Source: Bacillota bacterium (GTDB taxonomy: Bacteria > Bacillota > Clostridia > Christensenellales > Aristaeellaceae). From it: 64,000 nucleotides of DNA. The DNA is taken from assembly GCA_023411375.1 (NCBI GenBank), contig JAEYOW010000033.1, forward strand, positions 1 through 64,000, written 5' to 3'. The position numbers and the translations under genes are program-made. Of the stretch, positions 17,088 through 24,643 are shown piece by piece. Numbering within the stretch: the first letter of the stretch is position 1; each line of letters starts with the position of its first letter. The notes under the pieces are model-generated. The model ran no database searches. It was not told where the DNA came from and worked only from the letters and a program-made list of their open reading frames with translations.

Positions 17088-18023
17088 TTACGCAAAGAGC
17101 GCAAGCCAATTTCTAAACAAATACATGCTTTCCCGCGAGTGCGTATGCACGCCATCCTCCAGATAGGTATACTGCTTTGTACAATGAAGCTGATCAAAAA
17201 GATAAGCGATTGTTTCGGGTGGGCATAGATCGTCCCTGCCGCCGCTGGAAAGCATAACGGGCACATGCAGCCTGTGCGTATGAGAGACGGTATCCACATA
17301 GCCCAAACGGTTCCAGAAGTCCTGCTTCGGCACAAGGTTCGCCGATTTTTGAAGAATGCCATAGGCCTCGCCTTGAAGCTTCGCTATCGGAAAGGCGGTT
17401 AAAAAAGGCAGGTCGGCGCAGACGCAGCGTACGCGCGCGCCAAGCAGCGATGCCATAAGGAGCGAACCGCCGCCGCCCTGGCTTGTTCCAAAAAATGAGA
17501 GACGGTCACCCAGGACATCCGGTTGTTCGCAAGCCCAGCGGACAGCCAACAGGCAATCCAGCAGCCAGTCCTCATAGCCGCCGGGCAGACCCATGGCCGT
17601 ATTGTGCAAGACGGGCCAGTTGCCGTCCTCCATCGCCATTTCCTCCAATATATTTTCTGGCGTGACGTACCCAAGCGGAGAAATGTGGAGGATGTGATAG
17701 CCGTCGTCGTTGATTTGTGGATGCAGATTGATGCTGCCTCCATAACCTGGCAGATTGACCACCAGGGGCGCGGGGGTTTTCAGCGCGGGTTGCCAGTATC
17801 CGTAAAACGGGCGTCTGTTCTCGGCCTCAAAGCGCACATAGCGGCTGGCCAGCGCGTTGGGCCCATTGCCAAAGGAGGTACGGATGGGGGTATAGCGGCT
17901 AAACGCCGCGTTTGCCTCCGTATGCGCGGCGCGTTCCAAAAGGCGATCGGCCCAGGCGTCCACAGCGTCCGCGTTCGGATAAAGAGCGAAAGCGTTTTGC
18001 GTGAAGGAAATAAGATCAGTCAT
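17088..18023 (-). CDS. Acetylxylan esterase / cephalosporin-C deacetylase-like hydrolase
   Basis: This 311-residue alpha/beta hydrolase is of the AXE1 type. FFGTSQGGGGSLL contains the nucleophile Ser, GGRDDLCPPET the catalytic Asp, and EDGVHTHSRES the catalytic His. PLVVNLPGYGGS is the oxyanion region. It removes acetyl groups from sugar esters in related proteins. It has no signal peptide, so a cytoplasmic role on imported acetylated oligosaccharides is likely. AAGGAGG precedes the start. It is transcribed divergently from the AraC regulator gene and converges on the DUF4838 gene, which places it in the carbohydrate region but in its own transcription unit. Confidence 0.85.
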   Translation of the reverse strand: MTDLISFTQNAFALYPNADAVDAWADRLLERAAHTEANAAFSRYTPIRTSFGNGPNALASRYVRFEAENRRPFYGYWQPALKTPAPLVVNLPGYGGSINLHPQINDDGYHILHISPLGYVTPENILEEMAMEDGNWPVLHNTAMGLPGGYEDWLLDCLLAVRWACEQPDVLGDRLSFFGTSQGGGGSLLMASLLGARVRCVCADLPFLTAFPIAKLQGEAYGILQKSANLVPKQDFWNRLGYVDTVSHTHRLHVPVMLSSGGRDDLCPPETIAYLFDQLHCTKQYTYLEDGVHTHSRESMYLFRNWLALFA

Positions 18024-18125
18024 AGCATCAGTTCCTCCTTATATTCTGAATACTGATAGTGTAGCAGGCCGCAAGGCATTTTGAAATCCTCAAATCGCCA
18101 AATGCTATCACAAAACGCTGATAAT

Positions 18126-18154
18126 TTGATTGATTTGTTTTTGTGTGGTATACT
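18126..18154 (+). promoter_or_regulatory. Promoter of the AraC-type regulator gene
   Basis: TTGATT (18126-18131), a 17-bp spacer and TATACT (18149-18154) form a good sigma-A-type promoter. Transcription would begin near 18161. This argues against the upstream ATG at 18081 as the translation start and for the ATG at 18192 behind GGGAGG. Confidence 0.65.
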
Positions 18155-18191
18155 CAACTACGAAATCATGGAAACCCATCTGGGAGGGATC

Positions 18192-19067
18192 ATGATGGAT
18201 GCGATTTTCAGCAATTATTCGCCCGTCTTTCTATACGTCAACCGGTACAGCTTTTCGGATAACTGGGTTTATCATGAAAGCCGCGTGCCGTATTCGCTGG
18301 TTCGCTATATCTGTTCCGGTTCCGCCCGTTTTGAGGTGGATGGCGACGGCTATGATGTTAAGGAGGGGAGCGTCTTTTATATCCCGCAGGGATGCACGCT
18401 TAACTGCGCGGCCTATGAGCGTATCGTCTTTATCAGCGTGCGCTTTATCGGCTCTGTCCAGCTGCCGGCTGAGGATATGCTCAAATGCCTTTGGAATATC
18501 GGAATACTGCATGATTTTTCGGATCACCCCGAAATGAAAGGCTGGTTTGAAAGAATTTATGCATGTGCCGTATCCAGGAACACCTACAAACGGCTGGAAA
18601 CCCGCGGATACCTGAATTTGATTCTGGCAGCCCTGGCACAGCGGTCCGCTCCATTCCGGCAAACGGATGACGTGGTACGGCTGGATGAGCCGTTTACCAT
18701 GGACAGCATGCGCCACCGTGCGGAGGCTTCGCATATCAATACCGATCCACGCATTCGCGTTCTTGTGGATTGTTTGACCCTCAACCCGCAAAAAAACATG
18801 AGCCGAGAGGAGATGTGCGGGCTGTGCGGTGTAAGCGAAAGCTCGCTTCGCCGCCTTTTTCGTGAACACACGGGCAAAACCATCCATGAGTTTGTTAAAG
18901 AGCTGCGCATGACGTACGCCGCGCACCGCCTGGTAACCACAAACGACCCTGTTTCCACCATCGGCTATGAATTGGGTTACGAATCCTCCAGCTATTTTAC
19001 CAAAACATTCCGGGAGACGTTTGGCGTCAGCCCGCAGTTTTACCGCAAGCATTCGCCAGGGAATTAA
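18192..19067 (+). CDS. AraC/XylS-family transcriptional regulator
   Basis: This 291-residue regulator has an N-terminal cupin-like sensor domain (PYSLVRYICSGSARFEVDGD, EGSVFYIPQGC) and a C-terminal double helix-turn-helix (MSREEMCGLCGVSESSLRRL, then ISTIGYELGYES-type second motif and SPQFYRKHS at the end). The reading frame is open to an ATG at 18081, but a promoter at 18126-18154 and GGGAGG at 18182-18187 favour the ATG at 18192 (MMDAIFSNYS). It lies directly upstream of the sugar ABC importer genes on the same strand and probably activates them in response to the imported sugar. A short AT-rich spacer with an inverted repeat separates the two units. Confidence 0.87.
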   Translation: MMDAIFSNYSPVFLYVNRYSFSDNWVYHESRVPYSLVRYICSGSARFEVDGDGYDVKEGSVFYIPQGCTLNCAAYERIVFISVRFIGSVQLPAEDMLKCLWNIGILHDFSDHPEMKGWFERIYACAVSRNTYKRLETRGYLNLILAALAQRSAPFRQTDDVVRLDEPFTMDSMRHRAEASHINTDPRIRVLVDCLTLNPQKNMSREEMCGLCGVSESSLRRLFREHTGKTIHEFVKELRMTYAAHRLVTTNDPVSTIGYELGYESSSYFTKTFRETFGVSPQFYRKHSPGN

Positions 19068-19107
19068 TATCATTTGCCGCCTGAATTACAATCGAAAAAT
19101 AGCAGCA

Positions 19108-19137
19108 TATAATTCTATTCGATTAATTTTTAATCGA
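19108..19137 (+). promoter_or_regulatory. TATAAT box and inverted repeat ahead of the ABC importer genes
   Basis: TATAAT (19108-19113) is followed by the perfect inverted repeat TCGATTA-ATTTT-TAATCGA (19119-19137) and then a T6 run. This could be the importer promoter with an operator, or a weak terminator for the AraC gene. A second candidate -10, TACAAT, lies at 19189-19194 without a good -35. The start of the importer transcript is therefore unresolved. Confidence 0.4.
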
Positions 19138-19278
19138 TTTTTTATATTATTTGTTGGAAATCCTATATCAATTCTCTGTCGTATGTACTACAATAAGAAC
19201 GACTCAAGTAGAAGTTGCGCTGCTTCATGAACCGTTGCTGGTACCTTAAAACCAAACATATTTTCAGGAGGGAAAACG

Positions 19279-20598
19279 ATGAAACGCTCGAAACTGTGGA
19301 GCCTTATTCTCGTAACCATTCTTTGCCTGTCGATGCTGCCCGGCGCGGTTGCCGAAACCGCGCTTGAGGGTGAAATCACCTTCTGGCACTCGTTTACCCA
19401 GGGACCGCGGTTGGAAAAAATTCAGGCGGCGGCCGATGCGTTCGTGAAAGCAAACCCCAAGGTAAAAATCAAGATTGAAACCTTCTCTTGGGCGGACTTC
19501 TATACCAAATGGACCACCGGCTTGGCCAGCGGCAACGTGCCGGACATGAGCAGCGCCGTGGCTATTCAAGTGGTTGAGATGATTGATGCGGACGCGATTC
19601 TTCCTATGGATAATCTGATTGACAAGATTGGCCGCGAAAAATTTTATGAAAAAGCGCTTGCCGAAATGACAGCTCAGGACGGGTATTGCTATGGCGTGCC
19701 GCTCTATTCCAATACGGAAGCCATGTGGTATCGCAAAGATTTGCTTGAAAAGTACAACCTTAAAGTTCCTCAGACATGGACGGAAATGTACGAAGCTGCC
19801 AAGATAATTACCGATGGTGAAAATGGAGCGGTCTACGGTGCGGCTATGCCCATGGGCGTCAACGATATGCTGGCAACCAGATGGCTGCACTTGTATGTGC
19901 GTAGCGCTGGAGAGACATTGATTACCAAGGATGGCAAAGCCAATTTGACCAGTCAAACTGCCATTGATGGCATCAATTACTGGGTTAAGATTTTTAAAGA
20001 ATGCTCTCCTGCCGATGCGATCAACTACAATACGCTTGACGAAGCCACTATGTATTATCAAGGCAAGTTGGCCTTTGATTTCAACACTGGCTTCCACATC
20101 GGCGGCGTTGAGGCCAACTCTCCGGAACTGATGGATTATATTGACTGCGCACCTATTCCGCGCGTAAATACCGATGATCCCGAGGTTGGCTGTGAGACCA
20201 ACAACACTCCGTTGGTTATCTGGAAAAATTCAAAGCATCCAGAGATTTGCGAAGCGTTTATTGAGTATTTCTATGAGCCTGAAACCTATGCGGATTTCTT
20301 GCTTTCTGTTCCCGTCGGTATGATGTCGGCTATCAAGGGCGTGACTGATACTGAAAAGTACCGTTCAAATGAAATTGTGCAAAAGTTTAGTCATGCAGAC
20401 GAAGTGCTAAACCAGATGCTTTCTGGTAGCACCTCCATCGGAATGGAATATGGACCGCGTGCCGAGGCGGGTCTGTTGACATCTCAACGCGTTATTGAGG
20501 AAATGTTTCAAGATATTGTTATCAACAACACACCTGTCGAGCAGGCCGCCAAAACCGCCGAGGACAAACTGAACGATCTTTTTGAAACAGTCCAGTAA
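19279..20598 (+). CDS. Extracellular sugar-binding protein of an ABC importer
   Basis: This 439-residue family 1 solute-binding protein should capture a sugar or oligosaccharide outside the membrane. It has a positively charged signal peptide ending AVA|E. EITFWHSFTQGPRLEKIQAA and PDMSSAVAIQ are typical of the MalE/UgpB group. No lipobox is visible: the only Cys in the signal sequence lies in TILCLS, without a small residue before it. That is unusual for a Gram-positive binding protein. CAGGAGGG supports the start. Two permease genes follow on the same strand. No ATP-binding subunit is encoded nearby, so a shared MsmK/UgpC-type ATPase elsewhere is expected. Confidence 0.88.
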   Translation: MKRSKLWSLILVTILCLSMLPGAVAETALEGEITFWHSFTQGPRLEKIQAAADAFVKANPKVKIKIETFSWADFYTKWTTGLASGNVPDMSSAVAIQVVEMIDADAILPMDNLIDKIGREKFYEKALAEMTAQDGYCYGVPLYSNTEAMWYRKDLLEKYNLKVPQTWTEMYEAAKIITDGENGAVYGAAMPMGVNDMLATRWLHLYVRSAGETLITKDGKANLTSQTAIDGINYWVKIFKECSPADAINYNTLDEATMYYQGKLAFDFNTGFHIGGVEANSPELMDYIDCAPIPRVNTDDPEVGCETNNTPLVIWKNSKHPEICEAFIEYFYEPETYADFLLSVPVGMMSAIKGVTDTEKYRSNEIVQKFSHADEVLNQMLSGSTSIGMEYGPRAEAGLLTSQRVIEEMFQDIVINNTPVEQAAKTAEDKLNDLFETVQ

Positions 20599-20671
20599 CC
20601 TTCCCAACGATATTTTCCGGATGCGGTGGGAGTGAAATCTCCCACCGCAATTTTGAAAGGAGACCTGGCAG

Positions 20672-21565
20672 ATGCAAAAAAGGCGGAAGAAGGCGGATGT
20701 TGCCGGATTCTGTTTTATTCTCCCTGCTGTGCTGGTCGTTGGTTTGCTCCTCTTGTACCCTGTGATTACAAGCGTTTATTACAGTTTCACATCCAAGCAT
20801 CTGATCAAAGCAAATTATGCTTTTGTTGGATTGAGCAACTACGTTCGTGTGCTTACAGATTCGGATTTTTGGCATGCTTTCTTTACAAATGTAAAGTGGA
20901 CGGCAATGTCGCTTGCGTTCCAAATCTTTGTGGGTTTTACAGCAGCCCTTGCGCTGGAGCGCATCAAGCATGCAAGAAGCTTTTTTCGCACGGTACTGAT
21001 TATTCCATGGGCGTTTCCTACCATCGTTATTGCTATCGCGTGGAAATGGATTCTCAACGGGGTTTCCGGTTTCCTACCCAATTTTTTGGCAAAAATCGGG
21101 CTGTGTGAAACGGTGCCACAGTTTTTAAGCAGTAGTTCACTTGTTTTTCCCACGATGCTTTTTATCAATGTTTGGTTTGGCGCTCCACTTATAATGGTTA
21201 ACGTCTTAAGCGCCTTGCAAACCGTGCCCAAAGACCAGTATGAGGCCGCGCAGATTGACGGCGCAAGCCCATGGCAATCATTTGTTCGTATTACAGTGCC
21301 GCATATCCGCGTAGTAGTGGGGCTGCTGGTGGTGCTGCGAACCATTTGGATATTCAATAGCTTTGACATCATTTATCTTATCACCGGTGGAGGACCGGGA
21401 GGCCTGACCGAAACGGTGCCAATATACGCCTATAACATGGGCTGGGGATTAAAGATGCTTGGGCGTTCGTCTGCCGTTACGGTGCTGTTGCTTATCTTCC
21501 TGCTGGCAATCTGCGCCCTGTACTTCAAGCTGCTTAGCAAATGGGAAAGGGAGGGGGACAAATGA
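20672..21565 (+). CDS. Sugar ABC transporter permease, MalF/UgpA type
   Basis: This 297-residue integral membrane subunit has about six transmembrane helices; the first begins AGFCFILPAVLVVGLLLLYP. The EAA loop is recognisable as YEAAQIDGASPWQSFVRIT, which contacts the ATPase subunit. It forms the transmembrane channel with the product of the next gene. AAAGGAGA precedes the ATG, 74 bp after the binding-protein stop. Its last codons overlap the next gene by 4 bp (ATGA). Base composition here is visibly more AT-rich than in the catabolic cluster upstream. Confidence 0.9.
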   Translation: MQKRRKKADVAGFCFILPAVLVVGLLLLYPVITSVYYSFTSKHLIKANYAFVGLSNYVRVLTDSDFWHAFFTNVKWTAMSLAFQIFVGFTAALALERIKHARSFFRTVLIIPWAFPTIVIAIAWKWILNGVSGFLPNFLAKIGLCETVPQFLSSSSLVFPTMLFINVWFGAPLIMVNVLSALQTVPKDQYEAAQIDGASPWQSFVRITVPHIRVVVGLLVVLRTIWIFNSFDIIYLITGGGPGGLTETVPIYAYNMGWGLKMLGRSSAVTVLLLIFLLAICALYFKLLSKWEREGDK

Positions 21566-22407
21566 AACACAAAGCCTGGCGCAAGCACGGACGGTTTTCC
21601 AGCATGGCCAGCTACCTATATCTGGGTGTGTTGTCGCTGATCGCTTCGTTTCCCTTACTATGGATTATTCTATCATCTCTAAAAAGCAAGGGTGAGATCG
21701 CAGGCGATCCTACTGTGTTTTTCCCAAAGGCAATTACGCTGGATTACTATCGAATCGTCTTTGAACAGCTTCGATTTGATGGCAATGTCGGAAACAGCAT
21801 TCTCGTTGCGGCGAGCACGACGATCATTGCCATTATCATTTCTTCCTTGGGTGCCTATGGAATTGTTCGGTTTTTCCCACGATTTGGCAAGGCTGTTACG
21901 CGAGTACTCATTACGACATACATGTTTCCGCCTATTTTGTTGGCGGTTCCTTATTCCATCCTTATGGGAAAAATAGGGCTTACCAACACCCGTGTCGGAC
22001 TGGTTGTTGCCTATCTCTCGTTCTCAGTACCCTATGCAATATGGCTGCTTGTTGGTTTTTTTAAAACAGTACCGCTCGAAATGGAGGAGGCGGCGAAGGT
22101 TGACGGCGCAAATAAGCTCCAGACCTTTTTAAAAGTGGTTTTTCCCGTTGTTTCGCCGGGCATTGTCGCCGTTGCTATCTATACCTTCATCAATGCATGG
22201 AATGAGTTTCTTTATTCCCTTATTTTGATTAACAGTCGTGAAAAAATGACTGTAGCAGTAGCGTTAAAATCCCTGGAAGGCCAGGAAGTGCTGGATTGGG
22301 GCGTCATGATGGCGGCCTCCACCATCGTCGTGATCCCCTCCGTCGTGTTCTTCATGCTGATTCAAAAGAAGATTGCCGGCGGATTGGCTCAGGGGTCCAT
22401 TAAATGA
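21562..22407 (+). CDS. Sugar ABC transporter permease, MalG/UgpE type
   Basis: This 281-residue membrane partner subunit has about six transmembrane helices and the EAA loop MEEAAKVDGANKLQTFLKV. The second ATG of the open frame (21562) is chosen over 21541, because GGGAGGGGG lies at 21549-21557 and the ATGA overlap with the preceding permease gene is a typical coupling arrangement. With the preceding gene it forms the importer channel. It is followed after 27 bp by a Gfo/Idh/MocA dehydrogenase gene that probably shares the transcript. Confidence 0.9.
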   Translation: MKHKAWRKHGRFSSMASYLYLGVLSLIASFPLLWIILSSLKSKGEIAGDPTVFFPKAITLDYYRIVFEQLRFDGNVGNSILVAASTTIIAIIISSLGAYGIVRFFPRFGKAVTRVLITTYMFPPILLAVPYSILMGKIGLTNTRVGLVVAYLSFSVPYAIWLLVGFFKTVPLEMEEAAKVDGANKLQTFLKVVFPVVSPGIVAVAIYTFINAWNEFLYSLILINSREKMTVAVALKSLEGQEVLDWGVMMAASTIVVIPSVVFFMLIQKKIAGGLAQGSIK

Positions 22408-22434
22408 TCATGTTAGGTAAAAGGAGAATCCAAT

Positions 22435-23544
22435 ATGAAAACCGTTGGATATGCCGTTGTTGGAACCGGTTATTTTGGCGCGGAGCTTGGCCGCATCATG
22501 AAGGAGCAGGACGGGGCCAGAATCGTGTGCGTGCTTGACCCCGAAAACGCCGAAACCATTGCCGCGGAGCTTGGTTGCGAGGTGGAAACGAACCTGGATA
22601 CGCTCTGCACCCGTCCCGATGTGGACGCGGTGATTGTGGCCACCCCAAACTATTTGCACAAGGAACCGGTTCTGGCCGCCGCCAGGCATGGCAAAAACGT
22701 TTTTTGCGAAAAGCCCATTGCGCTGTCCTACCGGGACTGCGACGAGATGGTGTCCGCCTGTGAAAAAGCGGGCGTCACCCTCATGGCGGGCCATGTGATG
22801 AACTTTTTTCACGGCGTGCGCCAGGCAAAGCAGATGATCGGCGAAGGCAAAATCGGCAAAGTGCTTTGCTGCCATTCCGCGCGCAATGGCTGGGAGGAGC
22901 CGCAGCCCTCCGTAAGCTGGAAAAAAATCCGGGAAAAGTCCGGCGGACATCTCTACCATCATATCCACGAGGTGGATTGCATCCAGTTCCTGATGGGGCC
23001 GGCCAAAACCGTGACCATGACGGGCGGCAACGTGGCGCACTGCGGGCCGCGGTTTGGGGATGAGGACGATATGCTTTTCATGCTTATGGAGTTTGGAAAC
23101 AACACCTATGCGGTGGTTGAATATGGCTCCGCCTTCCACTGGCCGGAGCATTACGTGCTCATTCAGGGCACGAAGGGATCCATTCGCATCGACATGTGCA
23201 ATGTGGGCATGACGGTGAAGCTTTGCGACGGCACGGAAGAACGCTACCTTGTGCACGAGTCGCAGCAGGAGGACGACGAGCGCACGCACATCTACCACAG
23301 CACGGAGATGGACGGCGCCATCCAATATGGCAGGCCCGGCAAGAAACCGCCGTTGTGGCTGCACGGTATCATGAAAAACGAAATGCGCTATTTCAACGCC
23401 ATTATGCACGGCGAAGCCCCAACGGAGGAATTTGTTCCCTTGCTCAACGGCAAGGCTGCCCGTGCGGTTATTGCAACGGCGGATGCGGCTACGCTTTCGC
23501 TGAAGGAAAACCGGAAGGTTGAGGTTGCGGAAATAATCAGGTAA
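22435..23544 (+). CDS. Gfo/Idh/MocA-family NAD(P)-dependent oxidoreductase
   Basis: This 369-residue protein has an N-terminal Rossmann fold (YAVVGTGYFGAELGRIM) and the family motif FCEKPIALSYRDCDEM, whose EKP lysine is catalytic. A C-terminal alpha/beta domain includes GGHLYHHIHEVDCIQFLMG, with the conserved Asp/His of this family. It oxidises or reduces a sugar, inositol or sugar-derived substrate, probably the compound brought in by the upstream ABC importer. AAAAGGAG supports the start. It ends 44 bp from the convergent endonuclease IV gene. Confidence 0.88.
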   Translation: MKTVGYAVVGTGYFGAELGRIMKEQDGARIVCVLDPENAETIAAELGCEVETNLDTLCTRPDVDAVIVATPNYLHKEPVLAAARHGKNVFCEKPIALSYRDCDEMVSACEKAGVTLMAGHVMNFFHGVRQAKQMIGEGKIGKVLCCHSARNGWEEPQPSVSWKKIREKSGGHLYHHIHEVDCIQFLMGPAKTVTMTGGNVAHCGPRFGDEDDMLFMLMEFGNNTYAVVEYGSAFHWPEHYVLIQGTKGSIRIDMCNVGMTVKLCDGTEERYLVHESQQEDDERTHIYHSTEMDGAIQYGRPGKKPPLWLHGIMKNEMRYFNAIMHGEAPTEEFVPLLNGKAARAVIATADAATLSLKENRKVEVAEIIR

Positions 23545-23587
23545 GCAGAAAAGAAGCTTTCCCAAGCGCATGGGAGCGGCTCTTTGC

Positions 23588-24433
23588 TCAGCCGCCCTCC
23601 CTTTCCGAAATCCGCGCCCGTAGGCCGCGGATTTCTTCCTTATGCCCGGCGTTGTCCAGCGGCGTTTCCAGATAGAAGGGCAGACGCCGCAGCGTGGGGT
23701 GCGTGAGGATGGAAAGCATGGGCTCAAGGCCGATCGTCCCCGCGCCGATGGTCGCGTGGCGGTCTTTGTGCGAGCCAAAGGGCATCATGCTGTCGTTAAA
23801 ATGAACGGCGCGCAGCGTGGAAAGGCCCAGCACGCGTTCAAACTCCGAAAGCACGCCGTCCAGATCGTTGACAATATCGTACCCCGCCGAAAACACGTGG
23901 CAGGTGTCCAGGCAGACGCCTACCCGTTGCGGATGCGCGAGGCCCTCCATAATCTGCCGCAGGTGCTCAAAGCGTTCGCCGATTTCCGTGCCCTTCCCGC
24001 TCATCGTTTCCAGCAGGACGGTGATCTTTTCCTTGCCTGTGAGGGCCTGGTTCAAGCCGGTGATAATGTTGCGGATGCCCTCCTGAATCCCGGCGCCCGT
24101 ATGACTGCCCGGATGGAAAACGATGAACTCAACGCCCAACGCATCCATCCTGGCGACATCCTCCCGGATGACGGTGCGGGCGAACTCCGCCACCCTCTCC
24201 TGTGGGCTGGCGAGGTTCAGGGTGTAGGGGGCGTGCGCCAGAATCGGGCCGATGCCGTGCGCCTCCCTGATTTGCGAAAAAGCCTCCACCTCGGCCCGCC
24301 CGGGGGTTCTGAAGCTGGACCCGCGCGGGTTGCGGCTGAAAATCTGCATGGCGCCGGCTTGCATCTCCACCGCGCTCTGCGCGGCTTTTGCCAGCCCGTC
24401 CGCGATGGATATATGCGGTCCTATCGTTAGCAT
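23588..24433 (-). CDS. nfo: Endonuclease IV (apurinic/apyrimidinic endonuclease)
   Basis: This 281-residue TIM-barrel enzyme cuts DNA 5' to abasic sites in base-excision repair, using three zinc ions. GPHISIADGLAKAAQSA, MQIFSRNPRG, LAHAPYTLNLASP, HPGSHTG, LLETMSGKGTEIG, GVCLDTCHVFSAGYD, VHFNDSM and the late LETPLD are all family signatures, with the zinc-ligand His, Glu and Asp residues intact. AAGGAG lies before the ATG. It is transcribed after thrS on the same strand, but a strong hairpin separates the two, so it is probably a separate unit. Confidence 0.93.
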   Translation of the reverse strand: MLTIGPHISIADGLAKAAQSAVEMQAGAMQIFSRNPRGSSFRTPGRAEVEAFSQIREAHGIGPILAHAPYTLNLASPQERVAEFARTVIREDVARMDALGVEFIVFHPGSHTGAGIQEGIRNIITGLNQALTGKEKITVLLETMSGKGTEIGERFEHLRQIMEGLAHPQRVGVCLDTCHVFSAGYDIVNDLDGVLSEFERVLGLSTLRAVHFNDSMMPFGSHKDRHATIGAGTIGLEPMLSILTHPTLRRLPFYLETPLDNAGHKEEIRGLRARISEREGG

Positions 24434-24575
24434 GGGTTCTCCTTATCTTGGTAAGTTCATCTGATTTTATCACAAGTTACCCATCTTCAGTATACACGCT
24501 TTTTCACCCTGTTAACCGGGCTTTTGCGCGGGACGGCCGCATAGGGACGGCCCGCCGCCCCGCTGTGCGTAACCA

Positions 24576-24621
24576 ATACCGCCCCGGAAGCAGCGCGCGT
24601 GCGTCGGCTCCGGGGCGGTAT
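24576..24621 (-). terminator. Strong hairpin downstream of thrS
   Basis: ATACCGCCCCGGA (24576-24588) and TCCGGGGCGGTAT (24609-24621) form a perfect 13-bp stem with a 20-base loop. It lies 22 bp beyond the thrS stop. There is no U-run, so it may be a factor-dependent terminator or a 3'-end stabiliser. Confidence 0.55.
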
Positions 24622-24643
24622 ATGTTCCTGAAAAACCGGATAA

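Noticed and set aside
18078..18095. Catabolite-response-like element in the esterase/AraC intergenic region
   Set aside because: Only a 5-bp inverted repeat (TTTGA/TCAAA) is present, and the central CG of cre sites is missing.
22408..23778. 456-codon open frame on the minus strand
   Set aside because: It lies opposite the Gfo/Idh/MocA gene and runs into the endonuclease IV gene. It shows no domain and is a shadow of high-GC codon usage.
24434..24510. Promoter of nfo
   Set aside because: TTAACA and TATACT are present on the minus strand but 15 bp apart, and TAAAAT lacks a -35. Neither is good enough to list.
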